A stretch of 64,000 nucleotides of DNA from Leucothrix pacifica (lineage in GTDB: Bacteria; Pseudomonadota; Gammaproteobacteria; Thiotrichales; Thiotrichaceae). Under the pieces are notes generated by a model, which saw only the letters and a list, made by a program, of their open reading frames with translations, had not been told where the DNA came from and made no database searches. The position numbers were made by a program, and so were the translations under genes. Position 1 is the stretch's first letter. Every line of letters starts with the position of its first letter. Location: assembly GCF_003172875.1 (NCBI RefSeq), contig NZ_QGKM01000052.1, positions 43,991-107,990 of the forward strand, written 5' to 3'. Positions 42,073-51,703 of this stretch are shown one piece after another.

Positions 42073-42399
42073 ATGCAATTGAACATTACCGGTCATCACA
42101 TTGAGATTACTCCTTCTATGAGCAATTACATCAAGGAAAAAACGAAACGTCTTACCCGTCATTTTGACCAGGTACTGAATATCAACGTTATCCTTGAAGT
42201 CCAGAAGCTTGAGCATAAAGCTGAAGCATCAATTCTGGTCAGTGGAAACCAACTGTTTGCCGAGTCTGTCGATGAAGACATGTATGCAGCCATTGACTCC
42301 CTTGCGGATAAATTAGACCGCCAAGTCCTGAAACATAAGGAAAAGATCACCCGAAAGCATCGACAGGAAGGTAGCCACCGTAATATTATTGCGGAGTAG
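42073..42399 (+). CDS. hpf: Ribosome hibernation promoting factor, short form
   Basis: A 108-residue HPF/YfiA-family protein that promotes 100S ribosome dimers in slow growth. The family start MQLNITGHHIEITPSM and the EVQKLEHKAEASILVSG strands are clear. The frame also opens at an ATG at 42058, but GGAG sits 8-9 nt before the ATG at 42073 and the family starts there. It occupies the conserved slot between rpoN and ptsN. Confidence 0.95.
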   Translation: MQLNITGHHIEITPSMSNYIKEKTKRLTRHFDQVLNINVILEVQKLEHKAEASILVSGNQLFAESVDEDMYAAIDSLADKLDRQVLKHKEKITRKHRQEGSHRNIIAE

Positions 42400-42417
42400 C
42401 CTTATTCGGGATCACTT

Positions 42418-42891
42418 ATGTTAAGTGACATCACAACACTCTTAAGCCCTGAGCGGACGCTGTTCGTTCAGGAGCTTGAAAGCAAAAAACGCGTTTTCGA
42501 CACTCTGTCGGAACTACTTTCACACAAGCAACCACAGCTTGAGAAAGGCCAAATCTTCGATTATCTGATTGACCGGGAAAAACTCGGTAGTACGACCATT
42601 GGTGGGGGAATCGCGCTGCCGAGAGCACGAGTACCGATATCACAGCCCTATGCAGCGCTACTGGTTCTCAAGGATGGCATAGCCATCGAGACGCCTGACA
42701 AACAAGCTGTCTCTGTGTTCTTAGCGCTGTTACTTCCGGAAACCAACGCTCAACAGTACTCTGATCTGATTTCAAATCTGATGCTGAGGATGGCTTCACG
42801 CCCTGTGGCAGAAGAACTTTCAGAAATTAGCGAACCTCAAATTGCCATCAACTATTTTGAGACATTACTACTACAGGAAAAGGCCGCCTAA
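42418..42891 (+). CDS. ptsN: Nitrogen PTS EIIA-like protein lacking the phosphorylatable His
   Basis: A 157-residue EIIA-Ntr domain protein by sequence and position (rpoN-hpf-ptsN-rapZ). In known PtsN the phosphate from NPr is accepted by the His of the GIALPHGR-type motif. Here the motif reads GIALPRARV with Arg69 (AGA) at the His position; the surrounding LGSTTIGGG and LALLLPE blocks are intact. His to Arg here needs three base changes, so a sequencing slip is unlikely. I infer a regulator that is not phosphorylated at the usual site, which fits the absence of npr after rapZ. It ends exactly where rapZ begins. Confidence 0.88.
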   Translation: MLSDITTLLSPERTLFVQELESKKRVFDTLSELLSHKQPQLEKGQIFDYLIDREKLGSTTIGGGIALPRARVPISQPYAALLVLKDGIAIETPDKQAVSVFLALLLPETNAQQYSDLISNLMLRMASRPVAEELSEISEPQIAINYFETLLLQEKAA

Positions 42892-43755
42892 ATGCATGTC
42901 TTAATCATCACAGGCGTGTCAGGTGCAGGTAAAACCCAGGCACTCAATACTCTGGAAGATCAGAACTACTACTGCATCGATAATCTGCCACTCAACATGC
43001 TTGAGTCGCTTTTTGATAATGAGTGGGTACAGTCAAAAGAGAAAGTGGCCATCGGCGTTGATGTAAGAAGCGGCAAAGCTCAATTAAGTGAACTGCCGGC
43101 GATTGTTCAAAACCTAAAGAATCGCTTCAGAACTGATTTAGTGTACCTCTATGCCTCTAAAGGTATTATTTTCAAACGGTACAATGAGACCAGACGTAAG
43201 CACCCTCTTTCTAGCGAAGGCATGGGGTTAGAAGCTGCGATCCGGGCAGAGTATGAACTACTCACGCCGGTTCGGGCCATAGCAGATTTTCAGTTAGAAA
43301 CCAGTAACACTGATATTTACCAACTTGCCTCACTGATTAAACAACGAATTTGTGTGCTTGCAAAGAAACAACTGTCACTGTCCTTTCAATCGTTTGGCTT
43401 TAAATACGGTGCTCCACGCGATTCCGACTTTATCTATGATGTGCGCTGTCTGCCTAACCCTTATTGGGTGCCAGAGTTACGCATTAAATCCGGGCAAACT
43501 GAAGCCGTTTCGACATGGCTAGATTCTCAGGACGCGGTTCAGGATATGTATACTGACATTCGTGACTTTCTTGAAAAGTGGATGCCTAGCTTCATCGATA
43601 ACCAACGAGCCTATCTGACGCTTTCAATTGGTTGCACAGGCGGGCATCATCGTTCTGTCTATTTAATTGACAAACTAGCAGACTATTTCAGACAGGATGA
43701 ACGAGTCTCAATTATTGTAAATCATCGCGAGATTACCTCAAAAAACACCCAGTAA
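42892..43755 (+). CDS. rapZ: RNase adapter protein RapZ
   Basis: A 287-residue protein of the RapZ/YvcJ family that binds nucleotides and small RNAs; in E. coli it directs RNase E to GlmZ. Walker A is GVSGAGKT at residues 8-15, and the C-terminal domain has the GCTGGHHRSVY signature. The start codon follows directly after the ptsN stop (TAAATG). In E. coli npr follows; here mgtE does. Confidence 0.95.
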   Translation: MHVLIITGVSGAGKTQALNTLEDQNYYCIDNLPLNMLESLFDNEWVQSKEKVAIGVDVRSGKAQLSELPAIVQNLKNRFRTDLVYLYASKGIIFKRYNETRRKHPLSSEGMGLEAAIRAEYELLTPVRAIADFQLETSNTDIYQLASLIKQRICVLAKKQLSLSFQSFGFKYGAPRDSDFIYDVRCLPNPYWVPELRIKSGQTEAVSTWLDSQDAVQDMYTDIRDFLEKWMPSFIDNQRAYLTLSIGCTGGHHRSVYLIDKLADYFRQDERVSIIVNHREITSKNTQ

Positions 43756-43808
43756 TGCGATGAATGTTGGTAGAATACGGAACTTGAAAATTCTACCAAT
43801 CAATTCTC

Positions 43809-45185
43809 ATGGGCAATCAAGAGCACCTCAGTAAAGAAGATCGCCTCGCTTCCTTAAGCGGTGCGATTGAGAGTGGATCGTTGTTTAGATTACAGCGAAT
43901 GCTCAATGCTTTGCACCCTGCTGAAATCGCCCATTTGCTAGAATCCTCTCCACTAGAGCAACGTAAAATTGCCTGGGAGCTGATCAAGCGCGAAAACGAA
44001 GGTCTGGTCCTCATCGAGCTCAATGATGATGTGCGATCTCAACTCACTGAGGAAATGGATACCGGCGACCTGATCGAGGCACTAAAAGACCTCGATACCG
44101 ATGACATGGCTGATTTCCTGCAAGGTCTTCCGGACACGGTGATTCAGGAAACACTATCCGCTATGGGACGTCAGGAGCGTGAGCGTGTTGAAGTCGTACT
44201 TGGTTACGACGAGGATACTGCTGGCGGCCTGATGGACACCGAGGTTGTAACTATCCGATCTGACGTGACTGTCGAAGTGGTATTGCGCTATCTACGAATG
44301 CGCGGGGATCTTCCCTCACATACCGATCGTGTGATTGTAGTAGACAGTTATGATAAATATCTCGGTGTCGTCTCTTTATCCAAGCTTCTGACTAGTCAGC
44401 CCGATGACTCTATCTTGTTTATCATGGATCATGAGTATTCAGCAATCCATGCTGATACTGATAAAAATGAGGTCGCTGCATTATTTGAAGATCGTGATCT
44501 AATATCTGCACCCGTCATTAACGAAGTTGGTAAATTACTGGGTAGAATTACCATCGATGACGTGGTCGATGTTATTCGTGATGAGGCCGAACATTCTATT
44601 AAAAGCATGGCTGGCCTGAATGAAGAAGATGATTTGTTTGCACCGATTTTACCAAGTGTAAAGCGACGCGCCGTTTGGTTAGGAACAAACCTGATCACCG
44701 CCTTTATGGCAGCAGCAGTTATCTCTCAATTTACTGAAACTATCGAATCTGCAGTCGCTTTGGCAGTGCTGATGGGCATTGTACCCAGCATGGGCGGCAT
44801 AGCCGGAAGTCAGACCTTAACTATGGTCATCCGTGGCATAGCACTGGGACAAATCGGTAAATCCAACACGCATAGCCTACTGAGAAAAGAGCTATTGTTA
44901 GGACTGATCAACGGGGTAATTTGGGCAGTGGTGGTGTTTGCCATTTCAGCGATTGCGCTGAAGGATATCGAAATCGGCATCCTGATTGGCGTTGCTATGT
45001 TACTGAATTTACTGGCTGCACCTTTGTCGGGTGTTCTATTACCGCTGACACTGCGTAAAATGAATATCGACCCGGCATTGGCGGGCAGTGTTTTGCTAAC
45101 CACCGTGACAGACATTGTTGGTTATGCTGGCGTGCTTGGGCTCGCTTCACTTCTACTGCCCTATCTACGTCAAATTTTTGCTTGA
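43809..45185 (+). CDS. mgtE: Magnesium transporter MgtE
   Basis: A 458-residue Mg2+ channel. An N-terminal superhelical domain (LHPAEIAHLLESSP) is followed by two CBS domains that sense Mg2+ (GGLMDTEVVTI starts the first) and five C-terminal membrane segments with the pore motif PSMGGIAGSQTLT. It follows rapZ by 53 bp, and the pair may be cotranscribed, though mgtE is not part of this block in E. coli. Confidence 0.95.
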   Translation: MGNQEHLSKEDRLASLSGAIESGSLFRLQRMLNALHPAEIAHLLESSPLEQRKIAWELIKRENEGLVLIELNDDVRSQLTEEMDTGDLIEALKDLDTDDMADFLQGLPDTVIQETLSAMGRQERERVEVVLGYDEDTAGGLMDTEVVTIRSDVTVEVVLRYLRMRGDLPSHTDRVIVVDSYDKYLGVVSLSKLLTSQPDDSILFIMDHEYSAIHADTDKNEVAALFEDRDLISAPVINEVGKLLGRITIDDVVDVIRDEAEHSIKSMAGLNEEDDLFAPILPSVKRRAVWLGTNLITAFMAAAVISQFTETIESAVALAVLMGIVPSMGGIAGSQTLTMVIRGIALGQIGKSNTHSLLRKELLLGLINGVIWAVVVFAISAIALKDIEIGILIGVAMLLNLLAAPLSGVLLPLTLRKMNIDPALAGSVLLTTVTDIVGYAGVLGLASLLLPYLRQIFA

Positions 45186-45283
45186 GCTTAAGCTGATCAC
45201 TCTTGCTACTAATCATCCGCCCGCATTGCGAAGTTTACAATGGTAATCAGCAACATCGCATGCATGCAACAACGATTTAAATG

Positions 45284-46111
45284 CTAGTTTATGCCACGGC
45301 TCTTTTTGATCAGATCATATGCTGCCTGTATTTCTTTGGAACGCTCTGTAGCAACTTTAATCATATCCTCTGGTAAGCCTTGCCCAATCAAACGATCAGG
45401 GTGGAATTCACTCATCAGCTTCCGATAACTCTTTTTCAGTGCAGAATCACTGATATCCTTATCGACGCCTAAGGCCTGATAAGCCGAGGATAGCGATGAA
45501 GCAGCACTTGCCGCTGAAGACTGCTGGCCGCCACCAGAGTATTGATAGCCTCCCCCTCTAAACTGACTCTGCGCCTGAATCATCATTAACAATTGATTGA
45601 ACGACTGCTCTGAGAAACCTAACTTTATAGCAATCTCACGCAATAGCTCCTGTTCAACTAACTCTATCTTACCATCGGCAAGAGCAGCACCCAGCAGGTA
45701 CATCACTAGTAGTTGCTTTAAATTAGCCGCATTACCGGTAGTTGTTTTGAATTCTGAAATCGTCTCATCCAGAGAAAACTCTGAACGTGCACCTTGCTTG
45801 AATAAACGTATCGCCTCTTTTCGATGTTCTGGCGTCATTCCCAACTGCTGCATAAACGCCTCGGCATGGGCTATCTCAGCCTCAGAGACACGTCCATCAG
45901 CTTTTGCCAATTTACCCATTAACAAGAATAAGGTTTTGATAAAACCAGACTGTCGCTGTTCACGCGTTTTAGGATTTACACCAAACATGCCCGCACTACT
46001 GCGGCTAAAACGATTACTCAGCCATGCACCTAAGAAGAAGCCAATCAAGGCTCCCCAAAAACCGTAATAGATGTAGCCAATGATAGCCGCTGCATACTTA
46101 GCGTAACGCAT
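45284..46111 (-). CDS. djlA: DjlA-type membrane co-chaperone (TerB and J domains)
   Basis: A 275-residue DnaJ-like protein. One N-terminal membrane segment with the YYGFWGALIGFFLGAW stretch, a central TerB-like helical domain (ADGRVSEAEIAHAEAFM) and a C-terminal J domain with the HPD motif (EFHPDRL) give the DjlA order. It would stimulate DnaK ATPase at the membrane; E. coli DjlA affects the Rcs envelope stress response. It is last in a pyrD-folP-djlA run. Confidence 0.93.
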   Translation of the reverse strand: MRYAKYAAAIIGYIYYGFWGALIGFFLGAWLSNRFSRSSAGMFGVNPKTREQRQSGFIKTLFLLMGKLAKADGRVSEAEIAHAEAFMQQLGMTPEHRKEAIRLFKQGARSEFSLDETISEFKTTTGNAANLKQLLVMYLLGAALADGKIELVEQELLREIAIKLGFSEQSFNQLLMMIQAQSQFRGGGYQYSGGGQQSSAASAASSLSSAYQALGVDKDISDSALKKSYRKLMSEFHPDRLIGQGLPEDMIKVATERSKEIQAAYDLIKKSRGIN

Positions 46112-46147
46112 AATTATCCTTGATAAATCAATAAGTAAATGTCAGTT

Positions 46148-46978
46148 TTATGCTGAATGAATGGCCCAGGCCACATCCGCCGCCTGCCTGTTTTCAAGTA
46201 CGTCATGCACCCGCACGATTCTTACGCCTGACCTCACCGCCAGAGCCGTTGTTGCTGCCGTCGCAACACCGAGTTGATTCGACTGATCCACCTGGCAAAT
46301 CATAGACAGAAAGCGCTTGCGACTGGTGCCCAGTAATACAGGGTATGGTTTCGCACACAACTCGGCCATGTTCGCCAGTAGCTGCAGGTTATCTTCAAAA
46401 CGTTTGCCAAATCCAATCCCCGGATCGAGAACAATCTTATCAGCGGCAACGCCAGCGTTTAGCGCTTGCTCTGCTCTGCCTTCTAAATAAGCGAAAACCT
46501 CAGTGCAAACATCATCATAATAAGGGTCGTTCTGCATGGTGGCAGACTTTCCTTTGCGATGCATTAGCACCAATGGGAGGTCATGCCTGGCTGCCAACGT
46601 TAACATTTCAGGTGAATCTTCAGCAGCCGAAATGTCATTCAACCAATTCACGCCCGCAATTACAGACAGCCTTGCCACCTCAGCATCGGTGGTGTCAATG
46701 CTGATTGGAAAACCCTCCGGCAGCGCTTCCCGCAGAGCTGAAATAACAGGAATCACCCGACTCAATTGCTCGTCCGTATCAACAGCTTCCGCACCAGGAC
46801 GTGTTGACTCACCACCCACATCAATGATGTCGGCGCCTTGTGATACCATCTCAAGAGCGTGCGCTACTGCTTTTTTGGGGTCATTGAACTGCCCGCCATC
46901 TGAGAAGCTATCAGGTGTTACATTTAAGATCCCCATAATCAGGGGAGTGTCGCGTTGCTGGTAGATTTCTTCAGCCAT
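46148..46978 (-). CDS. folP: Dihydropteroate synthase
   Basis: A 276-residue enzyme that joins p-aminobenzoate to dihydropterin pyrophosphate in folate synthesis; it is the sulfonamide target. MGILNVTPDSFSDGG and DVGGESTRPGA are the two signature loops, and GTSRKRF and VRVHDV complete the active site. It starts 3 bp after pyrD rather than beside ftsH and glmM as in E. coli. Confidence 0.96.
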   Translation of the reverse strand: MAEEIYQQRDTPLIMGILNVTPDSFSDGGQFNDPKKAVAHALEMVSQGADIIDVGGESTRPGAEAVDTDEQLSRVIPVISALREALPEGFPISIDTTDAEVARLSVIAGVNWLNDISAAEDSPEMLTLAARHDLPLVLMHRKGKSATMQNDPYYDDVCTEVFAYLEGRAEQALNAGVAADKIVLDPGIGFGKRFEDNLQLLANMAELCAKPYPVLLGTSRKRFLSMICQVDQSNQLGVATAATTALAVRSGVRIVRVHDVLENRQAADVAWAIHSA

Positions 46979-46981
46979 GAC

Positions 46982-48028
46982 TCACCCTTTATGGTCTTCC
47001 ACAGATACATCACTGAGTGCGGCAACACATTCCGTGATTAAAGCAGGACCTTGATATATTAAACCAGAATAAACCTGTATCAACGAGGCACCAGCATTAA
47101 TTTTATCGCGCGCATCAGCAGCATTAAAGATACCGCCCACCCCGATAATTGGCATCGCACCTTTCAGCTGCTTAGCAAACTCTGCAATCACTTCAGTAGA
47201 TTTTTGTGTGACAGGCGCACCACTCAAACCACCCGCTTCATCACCGTGCTGCATACCCTGAACAGCATCGCGTGACAAGGTAGTGTTCGTTGCAATCAGC
47301 GCATCGATCTTATTATTCACTAAACATTCCGATATGCCGGCTATCTCTTCTGAGGACAGATCGGGAGCAACTTTAACGGCCAACGGCACATAACATCCAG
47401 TAGATTCACTTAAGGTTGTTTGCTCAGCTTTCAGTGCTGACAATAAAGCATCTAATTCTTCACCATACTGCAAAGAGCGCAATCCCGGCGTATTGGGTGA
47501 AGAAATATTAATCGTGATATAAGAGGCATGCTCATAGGCTTTACGCAGACAAATCAGGTAATCATCCAGAGCATTCTCAACGGGGGTAACCGCATTTTTT
47601 CCAATATTAATACCAATAATGCCATCAAAACCTCTGGCTCTTGCAGCTTTGACATTTTCAATTAAGTGATCAACACCATGGTTATTAAACCCCATGCGAT
47701 TGATAATGCCTTGCGCCTCCGGTAGGCGGAACAACCGTGGTAAAGGGTTGCCATCCTGCGGCTTTGGCGTGACTGTACCGATTTCAACAAAACCAAACCC
47801 TAAACCTGCAAGGCCTTCGAGGTAATCACCATTTTTGTCTAAACCAGCAGCTAATCCCACTTTATTGGGAAACTGTAGTCCCATCACTTCAACGGGTTCA
47901 GATGAAGCTTGCTTTGTGAAGACTGATAGCAGGTGAGCTTTCTGGGCTAGTTTCAAGCTTTTAAGAGTGATGTTATGCGAGGTTTCTGCCGGCAGTTTAA
48001 ATAATAGTTGGCGCGCGATGTGATACAC
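46982..48028 (-). CDS. pyrD: Dihydroorotate dehydrogenase (quinone), class 2
   Basis: A 348-residue FMN enzyme of pyrimidine synthesis that reduces quinone at the inner membrane. The N-terminal membrane-associating helix, [21 protein letters not shown], the catalytic serine region [14 protein letters not shown], and the C-terminal GVGGI phosphate-binding loop are present. It heads the pyrD-folP-djlA unit. Confidence 0.96.
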   Translation of the reverse strand: MYHIARQLLFKLPAETSHNITLKSLKLAQKAHLLSVFTKQASSEPVEVMGLQFPNKVGLAAGLDKNGDYLEGLAGLGFGFVEIGTVTPKPQDGNPLPRLFRLPEAQGIINRMGFNNHGVDHLIENVKAARARGFDGIIGINIGKNAVTPVENALDDYLICLRKAYEHASYITINISSPNTPGLRSLQYGEELDALLSALKAEQTTLSESTGCYVPLAVKVAPDLSSEEIAGISECLVNNKIDALIATNTTLSRDAVQGMQHGDEAGGLSGAPVTQKSTEVIAEFAKQLKGAMPIIGVGGIFNAADARDKINAGASLIQVYSGLIYQGPALITECVAALSDVSVEDHKG

Positions 48029-48074
48029 GGAATTCTCCCGGACGAAAATGAGCCGTGATTATCCCCAGAAACAA

Positions 48075-48096
48075 CAAAGGCCGCAACAGCGACCTT
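48075..48096 (-). terminator. Terminator of htpX
   Basis: Read on the minus strand, AAAGGTCGC and GCGGCCTTT form a 9-bp stem (one G-U pair) around a TGTT loop, followed by TGTTGTTT. It lies about 30 bp after the htpX stop and shields the downstream pyrD unit. Confidence 0.8.
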
Positions 48097-48128
48097 TATT
48101 TTCAAACGATAAGATTGTGTAAAATTGA

Positions 48129-49043
48129 TTAACGCATCGCTTCCAGAGCAGCAATACGTTTTTCCAGTGGTGGGTGAGTCGTAAATAGTTCTTTTAAACC
48201 GCTACCAATTCCACCGGCAATACCAAATGCAGCCAGTGAGCCTGGCAAGTCATGTGGTTGACTACCGCGCTGCAATGCCTTCAACGCATCAATCATCTTC
48301 TGACGACCTGCCAAATCAGCTCCGCCCTTGTCAGCCTGAAACTCACGATAACGAGAGAACCACATCACCACCATATTGGCCAGGAAGCCAAGCGCCACCT
48401 GAGCAATCATCGATACGATGTAATAAACCATGCCATATGAGTTACCACGGTTACCTTCGCCACGGTTGCCGGACAGTAATGAGTTGACTAAAGTGGCAAT
48501 AACGCGGGAGAAGAAGAATACAAAGGTATTCATCACTCCTTGCAGCAAGGTTTGTGTCACCATGTCGCCATTAGCAACGTGAGCAATCTCGTGCCCCATG
48601 ACCGCCTCGGCTTCATCAGCCGTCATCGTATTTAATAAGCCACGACTGACTGCGACTAAAGCATCATTTCTACGGGCACCAGTGGCGAACGCATTCACTT
48701 CAGGGCTTTCAAAAATACCGACTTCCGGCATGTCGATTCCGGCTTTTTCAGCTTGTCGCGCGACGACGTTCATCAACCAACGCTCTTCCTGATTTGCTGG
48801 CTGTTCAATTACACGAACCCCCATACTGCGCTTGGCAGAGCTTTTAGACATCCACAAGCTAATGAATGCACCCGCGAAGCCCATCACCAAGGACATCAAA
48901 GCGATGTAACCAAATTCGGCAGGAAGTCCCATGCCGTGTAAGGCTTGGCTAATGCCAAACACACTGTCCAGAATGTTCCAGACAATGCCTAATACAACCA
49001 CAACGGCAAAGTTAGTTGCCATCAATAGTAATGTGCGTTTCAT
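48129..49043 (-). CDS. htpX: Membrane protease HtpX
   Basis: A 304-residue M48 zinc metalloprotease involved in membrane-protein quality control. Two N-terminal membrane segments precede the zinc site HEIAH (His151, Glu152, His155), and two more hydrophobic segments follow; the conserved FQADKGGADL supplies the third ligand. The frame is open seven codons further upstream, but AGAGGA lies just before the ATG at 49043 and the protein then starts MKRTLLLMATN as in the family. Confidence 0.95.
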   Translation of the reverse strand: MKRTLLLMATNFAVVVVLGIVWNILDSVFGISQALHGMGLPAEFGYIALMSLVMGFAGAFISLWMSKSSAKRSMGVRVIEQPANQEERWLMNVVARQAEKAGIDMPEVGIFESPEVNAFATGARRNDALVAVSRGLLNTMTADEAEAVMGHEIAHVANGDMVTQTLLQGVMNTFVFFFSRVIATLVNSLLSGNRGEGNRGNSYGMVYYIVSMIAQVALGFLANMVVMWFSRYREFQADKGGADLAGRQKMIDALKALQRGSQPHDLPGSLAAFGIAGGIGSGLKELFTTHPPLEKRIAALEAMR

Positions 49044-49220
49044 GCAAGATCCTCTAAAGGTCATTTAATTTATTGCTGAAGATAGTGATATAACCGTCTG
49101 CTTTCAAGCTGCTCACGTTAAACGGTTACTCAATCAGTCTTATTATTCAGTGGCTTAGTCAGTGTCAACATGGCATTGGTTCAGCTTGGACAGATGCACA
49201 CCGAGATATCATCGTTTGGT

Positions 49221-49793
49221 TTACGGTAGTATTTTATGCACATTCCGACCAACCAATAGCCACGCTGTAATCGCACCGCCGATGCCACCGAATAAGTGAC
49301 CATCCCATGACACCCCTTGTTGCCACGGAGCGATACCAGAAATCAATACACTGCCATAAGTGATCGCAACAAAGGCCGCGATTATCATTGGCACGATACG
49401 CTTTTCAAGTAAGCCGGAAACAATCAGGAAAGTAGCCAAGCCAAACACCAGAAGGCTAGCTCCGATATGCAATGTATTACCCCGCCCAAACATCCACAGT
49501 AGGCCGCCGCCAATCAATACGATCATGCCAACTATCATCAGGCTGTTGGCACGTGACCCTGCGAGCAATGCCAGCATGATGACTAGGGGTACAATATTCC
49601 CCATAATGTGGGCCAGATCACCATGTAAAAACGTCATGGTTAGAATACCAATTAACCCACCACCATCTCGTGGAATTAATCCCAAACGCTCCAGTGGCAG
49701 GAAAAAATCCAAGGCAAATACCAGCCAGATCAGTGCGATAAAGATAATAATGCTTTTCAGCTCTTCACGGACTGTATGCGCATAATTTTTCAT
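49221..49793 (-). CDS. Rhomboid family intramembrane serine protease
   Basis: A 190-residue six-segment membrane protein of the rhomboid family. The HIMGN motif in the second segment, the catalytic Ser113 in HIGASLL and His166 in DGHLFGG are present. The residue after Ser113 is Leu where most rhomboids have Gly (GxSG). The ATG at 49793 has GAGG upstream and lies 7 bp after nagZ, so the start seven codons earlier, inside nagZ, is rejected. Substrates are unknown. Confidence 0.88.
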   Translation of the reverse strand: MKNYAHTVREELKSIIIFIALIWLVFALDFFLPLERLGLIPRDGGGLIGILTMTFLHGDLAHIMGNIVPLVIMLALLAGSRANSLMIVGMIVLIGGGLLWMFGRGNTLHIGASLLVFGLATFLIVSGLLEKRIVPMIIAAFVAITYGSVLISGIAPWQQGVSWDGHLFGGIGGAITAWLLVGRNVHKILP

Positions 49794-49800
49794 AGGAACC

Positions 49801-50829
49801 TCAGACAAAAGCACTCATTTCGGATTCAATTTCACTCCATCGTTGAGTATCCAGTAACGCACTTCGGTTCATATATTCACGACCTTTCATCCGTTCCAAG
49901 CGCTGCATGCTGGCCTGACTAGTTGCCGAGGTCAGATCGATATTGGCTTCATCCATCACTTGAATCACACCGGGTCGATTATTACAGACCAGTACCATAT
50001 CGCAGCCTGCGCTAATAGCGGCCTCTGCCCGCTGAGCATAGTTTCCGGCAAATGAAGCGCCCTCCATATTCAAGTCATCACTAAAAATCACACCGTCAAA
50101 CCCTAGCTGTTGGCGAAGGATTTTTTGTAGCCAGATCTTCGAAAACCCTGCCGGCTGTGAATCAATTTCAGAATAGATCACATGCGCAGGCATCACAGCA
50201 TCCATACCTTGTTGGATCAAATGTGCAAATGGACGCATGTCAGCCGCATCTAATGCAGCCATTCCCCGCTCATCAACCGGAATTTCAAGGTGGGAATCTG
50301 CAACCACAGCCCCGTGCCCTGGGAAGTGTTTGCCAGTGGCCGCCATACCCGCATCATGCATGCCTGAAATATAAGACGTTGCCATTTTCGCCACGATGTC
50401 TGCCTGCGAATGAAATGCGCGATCACCAATGACTTCACTGACGCCATAGTTCAAATCTAATACCGGCGCAAAACTAAAGTCGATCCCCATTGCCCGAAGC
50501 TCCGAGGCCATTAACCAGGCATGGTGGTGAGCAGCTCTGAGCGCTGATGGCTCATCTTCACTTTGCTCATACAGCTTTGCCAGTGCTGGAAGTTTTGTAA
50601 ACCCTTCGCGGAAACGTTGTACCCGCCCTCCTTCGTGATCAACGGATATCAGAAAATCTTCCGGTGCTGCAGCACGCACCTCATCGATTAACACTTGCAA
50701 TTGTTCGACACTTTCAAAGTTTCGGGAAAAGAAAATCAAACCGCCACAAAAAGGGTGTTGCAGTAACTCCTTCTCTTCTGCTGTGAGCACAGTCCCTTCC
50801 AGATCAAGCATCAGTGGTGCAATCGGCAT
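49801..50829 (-). CDS. nagZ: Beta-N-acetylhexosaminidase NagZ
   Basis: A 342-residue GH3 cytoplasmic glycosidase that removes GlcNAc from anhydromuropeptides in cell-wall recycling. The KHFPGHGAVVADSHLEIP signature includes the Asp-His catalytic pair, and IFSDDLNMEGA holds the catalytic nucleophile. The single-domain size is typical of NagZ of gram-negative bacteria. It is followed on the same strand by the rhomboid gene. Confidence 0.95.
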   Translation of the reverse strand: MPIAPLMLDLEGTVLTAEEKELLQHPFCGGLIFFSRNFESVEQLQVLIDEVRAAAPEDFLISVDHEGGRVQRFREGFTKLPALAKLYEQSEDEPSALRAAHHHAWLMASELRAMGIDFSFAPVLDLNYGVSEVIGDRAFHSQADIVAKMATSYISGMHDAGMAATGKHFPGHGAVVADSHLEIPVDERGMAALDAADMRPFAHLIQQGMDAVMPAHVIYSEIDSQPAGFSKIWLQKILRQQLGFDGVIFSDDLNMEGASFAGNYAQRAEAAISAGCDMVLVCNNRPGVIQVMDEANIDLTSATSQASMQRLERMKGREYMNRSALLDTQRWSEIESEMSAFV

Positions 50830-51067
50830 GGTGTTTCCTCTTTAAACATTTTTTGATTTCACACAGTATAGCGGGATGGTCGGTGGCAGCCTAAAACTAT
50901 TCACGTGCTATTCACGCTGTATTACTGAGTCTTTCCATACTAGTTAAGTCGGCATTCAGCTCCGCGCTAAAAACGGTACTTTCATCCCTATGGGCATACA
51001 TTTTTTTTATGCCACACAGTAAAACCTTAATCATTGCTAGGGGAAAGTTTTAAAAAGGAGCTTGTTA

Positions 51068-51559
51068 ATGGATTCAACAGTTGATTTTGAGCAATACCAG
51101 CGGATGGTAAAACCTTCAAGTCGTTACAGCGAAGTCCGAATTTTATCAGCGGACGGCAGGGTTGGACGCTTTGAGTATTTCTTTTACTCGTTAGTCATCC
51201 CATTTTTGGTATTTTGGATCGTTGCAGCGCTGGCTGGAATTGCCAGTCATTTCGGGGAATTAGGTGGCGCCATTGCCTACGTGTTATTAGCAGCAGGCTT
51301 TTGTGCAGCAGTCATTATATATGTTCAACTGACCATTCAGCGGTGCCACGACTTTAATGCTAACGGTTGGGTGTCGTTACTTGTCATATTGCCATTGGCG
51401 TGCATTCTGTTCTGGATTATTCCGGGCAATACAACGGTCAACCGTTATGGAGAACCAACCAGACCGCCGTCATCACTCTTAAAAGTGGGGGCAGGTCTTG
51501 TGTTATTGATTCTTGTCGCCGCCGCTACGTTTCTGGGTTTAAATTATTTTGGACTATAG
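51068..51559 (+). CDS. DUF805 family membrane protein
   Basis: A 163-residue membrane protein of the DUF805 family, function unknown. The family features are GRVGRFEYFFYSL before the first membrane segment, the QRCHDFNANGWVSLL motif, and NRYGEPTRPP after the third segment; a last hydrophobic segment ends the protein. AAAAAGGAG lies ahead of the ATG at 51068, so the TTG two codons earlier is rejected. It stands alone upstream of the RND operon. Confidence 0.88.
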   Translation: MDSTVDFEQYQRMVKPSSRYSEVRILSADGRVGRFEYFFYSLVIPFLVFWIVAALAGIASHFGELGGAIAYVLLAAGFCAAVIIYVQLTIQRCHDFNANGWVSLLVILPLACILFWIIPGNTTVNRYGEPTRPPSSLLKVGAGLVLLILVAAATFLGLNYFGL

Positions 51560-51703
51560 GAAAAAATTATAAAGTAAAGATTCTGTAAGATTTATAGTCG
51601 GGCTAAACGGCTTTAGCTACAATGTGGCTAGCCGTGGCTCGCACTATTAAACCTATTTATTCTCTCACGGCCACTCATAAAGAACATAATAAGACGGTGG
51701 ACT

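Noticed and set aside
46536..46964. 142-codon plus-strand open frame
   Set aside because: Antisense shadow of folP, whose motifs are complete on the other strand.
51602..51617. GCTAAA/TTTAGC hairpin between the DUF805 and adaptor genes
   Set aside because: Only a 6-bp AT-rich stem without a T-tract; weak evidence for a terminator.
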